Assembly (NCBI RefSeq): GCF_035609205.1
Contig: NZ_CP141184.1
Span: forward strand, 6,190,501 to 6,254,500
Reading direction: 5' to 3'
Source of the DNA: Hymenobacter sp. GOD-10R
Lineage (GTDB): Bacteria > Bacteroidota > Bacteroidia > Cytophagales > Hymenobacteraceae
Length of the DNA: 64,000 nt
Part shown: positions 54,717 through 63,208 of the stretch, piece after piece
How the letters are laid out: every line of letters starts with the position of its first letter
How positions within the stretch are numbered: the stretch's first letter is position 1
Made by a program: the position numbers and the translations under genes
The notes under the pieces: model-generated
The model's input: only the letters and a program-made list of their open reading frames with translations
Database searches by the model: none
What the model was told of the DNA's origin: nothing

Positions 54717-56525
54717 ATGTTCTTACCTAAACGATATGCCTCCGCCCAGATTACCTGGACAGGCATCTTCTGCTTCTTGGTGCTGCTATTGTTTGCCAGT
54801 CATTTCTACCTCGAGCGAATAGCCTACCTAGATCTGGCAATGCACGTGTTCGATTTCCTTATAAATGATAAGCTCTTTATCCAGAATAAGCGCTTTGTGG
54901 CGGCTGCCACCCAAATATGGCCTTTGTTAGGATTCCGCACGGGCCTACCTCTTGATGCAGTACTGCGCTTATACTCCTTGGCCTTCGTTGGCTACTACTT
55001 TGCCGTATTCTTGATCAGCGCCTACCTCTTCCGGAATGAGCATGTGGCACTCGCAGTGCCGTTGCTCTTTACCTTGCTCATTTCCAATACTTTTTACTGG
55101 GCTCAATCGGAGTTCCCTCAGGCCCTAGCTGCGTTGCTATTGTACTACGCTGGCGTTTCCAAGCTAGCCCCTTTGCCTTACAACTGGCGCACTTTGCTTC
55201 TCCTACTGCTCATTCCGGTAGGAATCTATGGCCATCCGTTGCTGCTGCTGCCTTTTACTTTTCTATGGGGATATGACTACCTGCTTAATAGGCGCTTTAC
55301 CGACTGGCTCTACTATCTCACGCTGCTGATTGCCGTGTTCTGCTACTGGCTACGCAACCATGATATAGCTGCCACCTCGTACGAAGGACAACGGATGAAC
55401 TTGTGGGAGAACTTGGTACAGTTCTACCCCAATTACTTCACCTTGGCGGGCAACACCGAGCTCTTGCAGCTCTGCCAAACCCGCTACTATATGTTTCCGG
55501 TCCTGCTAATCGTTATCACCAGCTACTACGCGTGGCGGCGCCCAGCGGGCTGGGGAGCACGGCTTGCCTGGATTTGGGCTTTCACAATAGGTTACGCGGA
55601 AGTAGTTGTCATTACGCATCCGGAACACACGGACATCACCTACCTGGAGAATTTGTACTTGCCGCTAGGCTTATGCGTAGCCATTCCACTAACGATGGAG
55701 GTGCTACCTAGCTTTCGTTGGCCTCGCTTAGCGGTTGGGCTGCTTCTTGTTGTATTTGGTCTCCGTTTGATTGCGATTTGGCAAGCCCACGTTCCTTATT
55801 CTCGCTATACACACTGGCTAGATAGCACGCTTGCTTATACCCGTCAGTTTCCAGAGCAAAAGTTTATCATTGACCAGGCGAACCTTGATCCTCAGCATCA
55901 ACGCATTGTGTCATGGGCTTCTCCCTACGAATCGTTGTTGCTGAGTGCGCGCCACAGCCCCGACTCGACCCGGCAACTCTTCGTCACGAATGATGTGCCA
56001 GCACTGGTAGGCAGTGCAATACCCCAAGATGCGGTTGCAACACCCTGGGGGCCACCACTCAGCTACAGGGCGCTTCCGTGGCAGTACATGCGGCCGCAGC
56101 CTTCCTCTTATCGAACCCTGAACACCCCACCGCCTGCTGATACTGCGGCGCTAGCTACCTATATGCAAGAGCGGCGCGATACGCAGCTGAAGTTCGTTGC
56201 CATTTCAGCGCCTTTACGAGCTAATAAGCTGCGTTTGCTGACCCTGCGTATTACCCCACCCGCAGCCAAAGTACTGCACTCTGGCTTGCACACGCCCTAC
56301 CCTACTGTTTTTACGTACCGCTACTTTTCTTCCGAAAACTGGCCCCAAGCCGCCGAGGTGCTTACAACTCCGTTGGAGATTGACGTAGAGAAGGAATGGA
56401 CGCAGGATGTACCGATTATCGGGCCGCACGAGCCTGGCAACTATGTTCTGGAAGTTGTGCTCACTAGCCAGAACTACCACGACTGGCCCGTCAAGCTACG
56501 CATTCCGATAGAAGCAAAGCCATAA
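54717..56525 (+). CDS. Large polytopic membrane protein of unknown function
   Basis: A 602-residue protein with about ten to eleven transmembrane helices in the first 365 residues and a periplasmic C-terminal region of about 230 residues, beta-rich and lacking the lipoprotein module. Early residues LERIAYLDLAMHVFDFL carry an acidic loop after the first helix, again GT-C-like. The sequence does not closely match its neighbours. It is the only gene of the glycan region on the plus strand between 52.3 and 61.3 kb. A promoter at 54629-54657 drives it alone. Function is unknown. Confidence 0.65.
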   Translation: MFLPKRYASAQITWTGIFCFLVLLLFASHFYLERIAYLDLAMHVFDFLINDKLFIQNKRFVAAATQIWPLLGFRTGLPLDAVLRLYSLAFVGYYFAVFLISAYLFRNEHVALAVPLLFTLLISNTFYWAQSEFPQALAALLLYYAGVSKLAPLPYNWRTLLLLLLIPVGIYGHPLLLLPFTFLWGYDYLLNRRFTDWLYYLTLLIAVFCYWLRNHDIAATSYEGQRMNLWENLVQFYPNYFTLAGNTELLQLCQTRYYMFPVLLIVITSYYAWRRPAGWGARLAWIWAFTIGYAEVVVITHPEHTDITYLENLYLPLGLCVAIPLTMEVLPSFRWPRLAVGLLLVVFGLRLIAIWQAHVPYSRYTHWLDSTLAYTRQFPEQKFIIDQANLDPQHQRIVSWASPYESLLLSARHSPDSTRQLFVTNDVPALVGSAIPQDAVATPWGPPLSYRALPWQYMRPQPSSYRTLNTPPPADTAALATYMQERRDTQLKFVAISAPLRANKLRLLTLRITPPAAKVLHSGLHTPYPTVFTYRYFSSENWPQAAEVLTTPLEIDVEKEWTQDVPIIGPHEPGNYVLEVVLTSQNYHDWPVKLRIPIEAKP

Positions 56526-56564
56526 AAGAAAAGCGCCGCTCCTAGGGAGCGACGCTTTTCTTTT
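56524..56564. terminator. Bidirectional terminator overlapping a stop codon
   Basis: A 19-bp stem with one mismatch (56524-56542 with 56546-56564). The plus-strand gene's TAA (56523-56525) overlaps its base. The minus-strand lipoprotein gene ends 24 bases away on the other side. Confidence 0.88.
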
Positions 56565-56587
56565 ATACTATCCTAAATAACTGGCAG

Positions 56588-57124
56588 CTAGTCAGCTACG
56601 GTAAAGTTTATATCATCGATATACACCGGATCTGAGGAGTCGCCGCGCCACAGGAACAAGCGAATGTGCTGGGTATACACCAAGTTGTCGGGCAGTGTCA
56701 TGTCTTTGCTGATCTTAACCCACTTGTTGAAGTCTTTGACTTCGTCAGCGATATTGATGCCGTCACCACCAACTGCTTTGTTGTTTTCGGCCGGATCTAC
56801 AATCTGAATTCCTAGCACTCCCCTGGCGTTGCCGCTTGGCCGAAATGCCCATGCCTCCAAGTGCACTTTCTTGAGTTTGCGAGGACTAACCTGTCCAAGC
56901 ACCGCATCAAAGGTCAAGCTAAACTCGTGGTCCTTATCGACTACTAAAGCATACTTACCAGAGTGAGCACGCGTTTTTGTAAGCGTAGGCTGATCACCTA
57001 CCCAACCTACTAACGATTCGAAATCATTAGCAGTAATCGTATTAGCGCCAACGGTGAGCTTATCATCGGACGAGCAGGAAGATAATAAGCTAGCTAGTGC
57101 CAGTACACAGAAGAGGTTTTTCAT
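56588..57124 (-). CDS. Lipoprotein with carbohydrate-binding-like fold (module copy B)
   Basis: A 178-residue lipoprotein when started at ATG 57124 (MKNLFC; Cys17 in LSSC); another ATG is four codons upstream (57136). The mature part follows the plan of copy A: NDFESLVGWVG, then TRAHSGKYALVVDKDHEFS, a KVHLEAWAF strand, FNKWVKI, and the ending RLFLWRGDSSDPVYIDDINF. Conserved Trp and the final D-D suggest a sugar- or calcium-binding beta sandwich. It is the last gene of the minus-strand run 61251 to 56588. The substrate or partner is unknown. Confidence 0.7.
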   Translation of the reverse strand: MKNLFCVLALASLLSSCSSDDKLTVGANTITANDFESLVGWVGDQPTLTKTRAHSGKYALVVDKDHEFSLTFDAVLGQVSPRKLKKVHLEAWAFRPSGNARGVLGIQIVDPAENNKAVGGDGINIADEVKDFNKWVKISKDMTLPDNLVYTQHIRLFLWRGDSSDPVYIDDINFTVAD

Positions 57125-57211
57125 GCTATTAATCAAGGTATTAAAAATGACCGGGCGAAAGTAGAGAGAAAAAGTGCAGCCTCAAAATGCAGCGTTTTAA
57201 TGGTTCAATGG

Positions 57212-58627
57212 CTAGCGAACCTCCTGCTTCTCGTCTTTGCGTGCGAAGACGACACCGTACAAATACTGTACTAGTGCGGGCCCGTGTTCGGCAAGCAGCA
57301 GCAAGGCAATGAAGGGCAACACCCACGATACCCGGCTTTGCAAACGATCAAGCACGTTAGCGAGGGCCCCGGTCACAAAAGCATTAGCCAGGATACCGAA
57401 CCCTAGAATCACAAGCACTGGAACGGTGTCGCGCGTTAGGCGGCGACGCAATGGCGTAGCTAGCAGTACCCCCAGGAGGCCTATGGCCCATAAGTGCACC
57501 GCGTATGTTCGTTCGTTTAAGGTTGTAAAGTTTAGCTGCCCTCGATTCTGGAGCGAGGTCATGTACTTCTTCAACTCATACGGCGCGAACGTTCGTACTC
57601 CTTTGTACGGGTTGGAGTCTTCTCGGCTAGCTTGCAAGCCGTCGCCGTGGCTGATGTGCGTGAGTTGCCGTAAAGTAGACTGAATGCCATCCGTTATCAG
57701 ATACGGGTAGTAACGCGGCGACGTCAGAATGTCGCGAATGATCAGGTTATACTCATCGCGCACCGGCCCCCACCCACCAGCCTTACTTAGCGGGCTGTTG
57801 CCATCCCAGATAAAGCCGATAGCATCGTTTGGTAATTGGTCGCGGTAGGCGCAAAGGCTGTAGCTGTTGGCGGGACCACAATTCTCCTTCAGGAATTTAT
57901 CCATCACTCCGGCTTCTACTAGTCGGGCCATCAGGAAAGCGTGCGAGGCGCGCGAAACCGTAAAATCACCCCCTAGACTTTTGTTGATCGTCGGCAACAC
58001 AACCCAGCCAGACAACACCACGACGGTAGCAAGCAACCAATACAATGGGCGGACTATCTGCCGCTGAAAAAGCTTTTTAACCCACGCTACTATCCCAAAG
58101 CCGACAACGGTGAGTGAGTACGTGAGCAGGTTGGAATTGTGCATCAGCTCGGCAGTCAGCACCAGCAGCAGTAGACAAGCTAGCTCCAATTTAGAGCGGC
58201 TACGGCCTATCAATACCAACCCCAAGGCGAGAAGCCCGGTAGCGGTGAAAATATCGGGCATCAACTGGCTCGCGTACCAAGCCACACCTGTCGCCCAAGC
58301 GGTTAGGGCCAGCAGAGCTACTCGCCAGAACGGATGAGCCAAGCGCGTTACGAACACCTCAGCGTAGCGCAATGCTAGCCACGCCACCAGTAAGCTCTGA
58401 GCAAACACGACAAACCACAGCGTTTTCTTGAAGCCAGTGGCTAGAATAAATAGTCCGTATGTTACTGGCCGGTCCTCAGGCACATTTAGGGTGAGGGCGC
58501 TATCGATGTAGGTGCCAGTATCGGGCGTAACGAGCGGATAGCCGTTGTATAAAGCAGCACTGATTAGGACTAAGCCCCCTAATAATAGCCAGAACAACGT
58601 GGTAGCTAAACGAGACCCAAGATGCAT
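57212..58627 (-). CDS. GT-C-like membrane protein with PDTGTY loop
   Basis: A 471-residue protein with about ten to eleven transmembrane helices. The first periplasmic loop reads YNGYPLVTPDTGTYIDSALT, where the Asp is a candidate catalytic residue as in GT-C transferases. A larger periplasmic loop of about 150 residues (ENCGPANSYSLCAYRDQLP to SLQNRGQLNFTTL) lies between the seventh and eighth helices and contains two Cys. I do not recognise a named family. It lies between the PMT-like copy B upstream and the lipoprotein B downstream, with a gap of 79 bases from the former. Confidence 0.65.
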   Translation of the reverse strand: MHLGSRLATTLFWLLLGGLVLISAALYNGYPLVTPDTGTYIDSALTLNVPEDRPVTYGLFILATGFKKTLWFVVFAQSLLVAWLALRYAEVFVTRLAHPFWRVALLALTAWATGVAWYASQLMPDIFTATGLLALGLVLIGRSRSKLELACLLLLVLTAELMHNSNLLTYSLTVVGFGIVAWVKKLFQRQIVRPLYWLLATVVVLSGWVVLPTINKSLGGDFTVSRASHAFLMARLVEAGVMDKFLKENCGPANSYSLCAYRDQLPNDAIGFIWDGNSPLSKAGGWGPVRDEYNLIIRDILTSPRYYPYLITDGIQSTLRQLTHISHGDGLQASREDSNPYKGVRTFAPYELKKYMTSLQNRGQLNFTTLNERTYAVHLWAIGLLGVLLATPLRRRLTRDTVPVLVILGFGILANAFVTGALANVLDRLQSRVSWVLPFIALLLLAEHGPALVQYLYGVVFARKDEKQEVR

Positions 58628-58706
58628 AGTGTATAGAGAAGAAGTGAAGCAACGTGTAAGGATAGCTAGGTTGTGGCTACCAGAATAGGAGAAGAGTATG
58701 GCTTAT

Positions 58707-60326
58707 TCACTTGGTTGGTTGCCACCCTTTTACTAACCAAAAAATAGAATGTAGTCGCAGGCCGTCTGCCTCGAGTTGTTTGATTTCGAAGCCTTCACTA
58801 TAGGGTTGAGGGTGCCAGCGGTAGTTGGTAATGAAGTACTCCGCTTCAGCCTCCGTCGGAGCAATACTTATTCGGGCGCGCTCAGCGGGGGGTAACATCA
58901 ACACGCTAAGCTCAAGCCCCTGCCAAGTGGGCTCTATTACTTTTATTCGGGGACGCTTATCCGTTGCCAGAATGTACTCAAGCCCTTGCTGGTAGCTCAG
59001 GCCCCAATAGTCTACCTCAAAGCGATGCTCAATATCCTTTCCGGCTAGCGCATTAAAGTAAACGTTCTGATATGGGTGAGCCCGCACCATACGAAATACG
59101 ATGTAGCCCATGCTCACGCCGGTGAGCAGCAGCACCAAGGTACTCCAGCGCTTGGCGGGCAGAAAAGTCGGATGCCATTGCCAGGCTAGCTGCCAACCAG
59201 ACAAAGCCACCAGCAACAAACTCGGATAAATAAAATACAGCTGCCGCCAACCATCGTAGACTACCGAGTGCAGCACAATAACGGCAAGCACAGGCGCCAC
59301 CGCCAGTGCCAAGAACAGCACGTCTTGCATTTCCTTTTCACCTCGCCAAAGCCGCCAATGCCGCCGCAATAATTGCCGGAAGATCTTTAGCGCCCCTAAC
59401 ACAAAGCACCCTAGGTAGAGCAGCGGCGTAGTAATAGCAAGCCAGACTGGCGCGTAATGCCAGGGCAATAGGGAAGCTACCATCAATTGTCCCTGGTACA
59501 GAACCTCCCCTCCCCACCGAAAAGACTTCATGTTGTTGAAGGCCTGGACAAAATTGGCCCAAGGAGCTGGCCATAGATAGGGCCACAGAACCACTACTAA
59601 TCCCACGGTTACCAACAGATACACACCTAGGGCTGGCACGGCTGCCCGCAACCGCAAGTCACCTTGTAGTGCCCTTACTACCAAGAAGCTAACTGTGATT
59701 ATGGGCAATACGACACCCATAATACGGACGTCGATGGCAACGGCGCAGGCTAGCGCATGCCAAAGCGCCCGCCCGAAAGTAGGACGTAGCAGAAATCGTA
59801 CGCCTGTGTTGGTAGCAATGGCGAAGAAGGCCATAAACACAGCATCCTTGTCATTATAAAAGGATTCTGCGAAAAGTCGTGGGCTCAATACGAGCCAGCA
59901 GGCACCTAGCAAGCCCAGGCGCCAGTCGCTGAAGCGCCGTGTACCTAGCTGGTAGAAGGCGACTACTCCACCAAAGCACGCCAGAAAAGTTAGCAGATGG
60001 CGAAATCTGAAGAAGTCACTCGGGTCATCGAGGTGCAGCAGGCGCTCCATAAGTTGCGCCGGCATCTCAAAGGCAACCCCATAATCCCGGTCAACATACG
60101 TTGCTAGGTCGGCGATTTCATCGAAGGTGTGGTCTTGCGCCACGAAGGCGGGCGCGAAGCGGTTGGCAACGTGCTTCAACGACACCATGCCGTTGTCGCG
60201 GCTGGTGCCTTCGTCGAAAGAGACCCCGTAGTCTTGGTAAGTAAGTAAACCGATAAGTAAGAAGAAGCCGAAAAAGAGTGGCACCGCGACAGAGCGCCTC
60301 CCTACGAAGCCACTCAATTTACTCAT
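58707..60326 (-). CDS. PMT/ArnT-like membrane glycosyltransferase (copy B)
   Basis: A 539-residue paralogue of the protein at 52882-54504, with about ten transmembrane helices. The GT-C acidic motif DYGVSFDEGTSRDNG is in the first periplasmic loop, and DRDYGVAFEMP follows. Its start codon overlaps the end of the upstream GT2 gene by 8 bases (ATGAGTAA), so the two are translationally coupled. This coupling with a polyprenyl-phosphate sugar synthase strongly suggests that the enzyme uses the lipid-linked sugar made by that GT2. The C-terminus is rich in aromatic residues (NYRWHPQPYSEGF), as in copy A. Confidence 0.83.
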   Translation of the reverse strand: MSKLSGFVGRRSVAVPLFFGFFLLIGLLTYQDYGVSFDEGTSRDNGMVSLKHVANRFAPAFVAQDHTFDEIADLATYVDRDYGVAFEMPAQLMERLLHLDDPSDFFRFRHLLTFLACFGGVVAFYQLGTRRFSDWRLGLLGACWLVLSPRLFAESFYNDKDAVFMAFFAIATNTGVRFLLRPTFGRALWHALACAVAIDVRIMGVVLPIITVSFLVVRALQGDLRLRAAVPALGVYLLVTVGLVVVLWPYLWPAPWANFVQAFNNMKSFRWGGEVLYQGQLMVASLLPWHYAPVWLAITTPLLYLGCFVLGALKIFRQLLRRHWRLWRGEKEMQDVLFLALAVAPVLAVIVLHSVVYDGWRQLYFIYPSLLLVALSGWQLAWQWHPTFLPAKRWSTLVLLLTGVSMGYIVFRMVRAHPYQNVYFNALAGKDIEHRFEVDYWGLSYQQGLEYILATDKRPRIKVIEPTWQGLELSVLMLPPAERARISIAPTEAEAEYFITNYRWHPQPYSEGFEIKQLEADGLRLHSIFWLVKGWQPTK

Positions 60327-61251
60327 CGTGATAATCCTGAATGAAGTAAATAGGGCGGTTCTGATTTTCGCGGTAGATCCGAAAAACGTATTCGCCTAGC
60401 ACACCTAAAAATAGCAGTTGGATAGAGCCAATGAAGTAGATGCTCAGCTCCAACGATGACCAGCCAAACGGAGCAATGTGCAGGGCTTTACTGGCTAATA
60501 CCCAGATTCCGCCCAACAAGAAGACAATCATACCGAACAGGCCCGTGTATAGGCAAATTTTGATAGGCAGGTCGGAGAAGGAGAATAGCGCGTCGAGGGC
60601 TAGCGCAAACAGCCGCTTGTACGACATCTTCGGGAGCGTACCATCGTGGCGGGCCTGCCGGGAGTAAGGCACGGGTAACTGCCGATACCCGATGAATGCT
60701 CGCAAGCCTGGTAAGTAGCGGTTCTTTTCGTGCAGCGATAAGAACGCATTCAACGCCTTGCGGTTGAGCATCGAAAAATTGCCCACGTTGTCGCTTTGCT
60801 CCATGCGGGAAAAGCTACTGAAGATGCCGTGAAAGCCTTTGATCAGCATTTGACGGCCCCAGCCTTCGGCGCGGTCGGTGCGCTGCCCATACGCAATGTC
60901 ACACTGGTTGGTACGCAGCAAGTCATACATGCGCGGCAACAACTCGGGCGGATCTTGCAGGTCGCCATCCATCATGGCGATGTACTGCCCCTTTGCAGCA
61001 TGCAACCCGGCCGTGTAAGCCGACTGATGCCCAAAGTTTCGGGATAGCACGAGCACCTTCAGCCTAGGTTCGCTGGCCCGAGCAGCCAGCAAACGCGGCA
61101 GAGTCTGGTCACGACTACCGTCATCTACGCAGATTAGCTCAAATGCAGCGGTAATGCTTTCCAGAGCAGAGAAGCAGCGCTGTAACAACGTATCGATAAG
61201 CCCTTCTTCGTTGTAAACTGGGACAATTACCGATAAGAGGGGCTCAGGCAT
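60319..61251 (-). CDS. GtrB-like family 2 glycosyltransferase with membrane anchor
   Basis: A 310-residue enzyme. The start is placed at ATG 61251 (MPEPLLSVIVPVYNE); the frame is open to 61353 but without family sequence. The catalytic domain has VIVPVYNEEGLI, ICVDDGSRDQT, and MDGDLQDPPEL with the DxD metal site. Two C-terminal helices (about residues 230-250 and 265-285) anchor it. This matches bactoprenol glucosyltransferase-type GtrB and ArnC, which load undecaprenyl phosphate with a sugar. It overlaps the PMT-like gene downstream by 8 bases, forming the start of the minus-strand run. Confidence 0.9.
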   Translation of the reverse strand: MPEPLLSVIVPVYNEEGLIDTLLQRCFSALESITAAFELICVDDGSRDQTLPRLLAARASEPRLKVLVLSRNFGHQSAYTAGLHAAKGQYIAMMDGDLQDPPELLPRMYDLLRTNQCDIAYGQRTDRAEGWGRQMLIKGFHGIFSSFSRMEQSDNVGNFSMLNRKALNAFLSLHEKNRYLPGLRAFIGYRQLPVPYSRQARHDGTLPKMSYKRLFALALDALFSFSDLPIKICLYTGLFGMIVFLLGGIWVLASKALHIAPFGWSSLELSIYFIGSIQLLFLGVLGEYVFRIYRENQNRPIYFIQDYHDE

Positions 61252-61809
61252 GTACCTTAATGCTAAGTAATAGATGGGATAAAGGTAAGCAGATGTAGGG
61301 TATTGGAAGGCTTTATTCCAGCATAGCACAGGATATTCATCCAGCTGAAGCACTGCTTAATTCGACACATTATACTTAGTTGTCGCCAAAGGACCATGCT
61401 TTTAAGCATCGCCTTGATCTAAAAGCAGTGCCGCAACTTTCAGGTCGATGCTCCGCACACCTAGCTTATTCACCAAAGAAGAAAGCTTGCTACGGACTAA
61501 GCAACAATTTCCCTAATGCATCGGACAAGCATTATTCGCTAAAACATTTTAGCTTTAACGCTGTAAGCTTTTTCCTGAAGGAACTCCGGATGCTTTGAGT
61601 GTTGGCTAGCTCATCTTTCAAGCATACGTGATACGCCTGTTCTGCCACTCTTTATACTCCCAAGGACCACCCCAGCGGCAACGTTTGCCGCCATTAGGAA
61701 TGCGACAATGTAATAGGTGAGCTAGGTACATCTGCCCTTCATCCTCTGGCCGCCTCACTCCTATTTCGCTCTTTTTGCTTTCCACTTAGTTCCACCTAAC
61801 TATTCTTCC
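61252..61809. other. Intergenic region, no gene
   Basis: This 558-bp gap lies between the divergent GT2 and FucP-like genes. Short frames here begin with non-ATG codons and have no family sequence. No terminator, tRNA or repeat was recognised. It should hold promoters for both sides. Confidence 0.35.
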
Positions 61810-63087
61810 ATGGCTTCTCCGCCCCCCGTTCTCAACTCCCGCCCAACTGCTGGTACTGCGTCGGCCCAAACGCAGCGCTATACGTCGGCACTGGCAGCCG
61901 TTACCACGTTGTTCTTTCTGTGGGGGTTCATCACCTGCCTGAACGACATCCTGATTCCTTATCTGAAGGCTATTTTTCAGCTGTCGTTCGCTCAGGCCAA
62001 CCTCATCAACTTATGCTTTTTCGGGGCTTATTTCCTGATGAGTATCCCTTCGGGTAAGCTCGTGGCACGGCTGGGCTACAAGCGGGGCATGCTACTAGGG
62101 TTTGTGGTGGCGGCCATCGGGGCTTTCTTGTTTTATCCGGCAGCGGCTCAGCGGGCTTACGGGCTGTTTTTGGGTGCACTATTCGTGCTAGCTTCGGGCA
62201 TTACGCTGCTGCAAGTAGCGGCTAACCCATACGTGGCCATTCTCGGGCCGTCGGAGTCAGCTTCATCACGCCTAACCCTAACGCAGGCGTTTAACTCCCT
62301 GGGCACTACCATCGCTCCTTTGCTAGGTAGCGCTCTAATTCTGAGCCGCCTGCCGAAGCTTGACAGCACGGCCGACGCTGCTAGCATTGATGTAAGCGCC
62401 GTGCAGATGCCTTACCTCGTTATTGGCGGTGCGCTACTGCTCATTAGCCTTATCCTGAGCCGGATTAACTTACCCGCCATTGAGCACGCTGCTGAGGATA
62501 GCGAAGTTACTGGCGACCATCGCACTAGCGCTCGGCAGTATCGCCATCTGATTCTAGGTGTTGTGGGCATCTTCGCTTACGTAGGCGCTGAAGTAGCTAT
62601 TGGTTCGCACATTGCCAGCTACGTAGCCTTACCCGATGTGCTTTCACTCGATCCAGTAGCCGCCGGTAATAAGGTAGCTTTTTACTGGGGTGCTGCCATG
62701 GTAGGGCGTTTTGCCGGGGCTTATCTGCTCAACAAGTTTGCTCCTACGAAGCTATTGGCTATTAACGCTGTAGGCGCGGTTGTACTCGTTTTGATTTCGA
62801 TCAATACGACGGGCGCCGTGGCCATGTGGTCGTTGCTGGCAGTAGGGTTGATGAATTCGCTCATGTACCCTACCATCTTTACGCTGGCCATGGCGGGCCT
62901 AGGTCGTCACACGGAAGAAGGCTCGGGTCTACTGTGCACGGCCATTGTGGGTGGAGCACTGGTGCCTATGCTGTTTGGCTTCATTGCCGACCACAGCAGC
63001 CTGCGAATCGCCTTGCTGCTCCCGGTAGTGTGCTACGTCTATATTATGTGGTACGGACTCCGTGGCAGCCGCCGAAGTGTAGCCTAG
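61810..63087 (+). CDS. FucP-like sugar:proton symporter (MFS)
   Basis: A 425-residue major facilitator with about twelve transmembrane helices. FFLWGFITCLNDILIPYLK is the diagnostic first helix of the fucose/glucose/galactose (FHS) branch, and the basic loop RLGYKRG sits between helices 2 and 3. Likely substrates are L-fucose, glucose, galactose or related hexoses; the exact one cannot be read. It converges with the LacI-type regulator, ending in a shared 23-bp perfect hairpin. The two may be functionally linked. Confidence 0.9.
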   Translation: MASPPPVLNSRPTAGTASAQTQRYTSALAAVTTLFFLWGFITCLNDILIPYLKAIFQLSFAQANLINLCFFGAYFLMSIPSGKLVARLGYKRGMLLGFVVAAIGAFLFYPAAAQRAYGLFLGALFVLASGITLLQVAANPYVAILGPSESASSRLTLTQAFNSLGTTIAPLLGSALILSRLPKLDSTADAASIDVSAVQMPYLVIGGALLLISLILSRINLPAIEHAAEDSEVTGDHRTSARQYRHLILGVVGIFAYVGAEVAIGSHIASYVALPDVLSLDPVAAGNKVAFYWGAAMVGRFAGAYLLNKFAPTKLLAINAVGAVVLVLISINTTGAVAMWSLLAVGLMNSLMYPTIFTLAMAGLGRHTEEGSGLLCTAIVGGALVPMLFGFIADHSSLRIALLLPVVCYVYIMWYGLRGSRRSVA

Positions 63088-63098
63088 TAAGGATTCCC

Positions 63099-63154
63099 GT
63101 AAACAAAAAGGGCCACGAAGCGCACTAGCGTGCTTCGTGGCCCTTTTTGTTTAC
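63099..63154. terminator. 23-bp perfect-stem bidirectional terminator
   Basis: GTAAACAAAAAGGGCCACG and four more bases (63099-63121) pair exactly with 63132-63154 across a 10-base loop, placed between the converging transporter and regulator genes. Confidence 0.92.
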
Positions 63155-63208
63155 TCAAAACACTAGCACCTAGCTTTGTACTACGTGATGGTTTCTTCTC
63201 GGAAATAC

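Noticed and set aside
61380-61598. A 72-codon frame upstream of the FucP-like gene
   Set aside because: It has a TTG start and biased, repeat-free sequence, with no known family.
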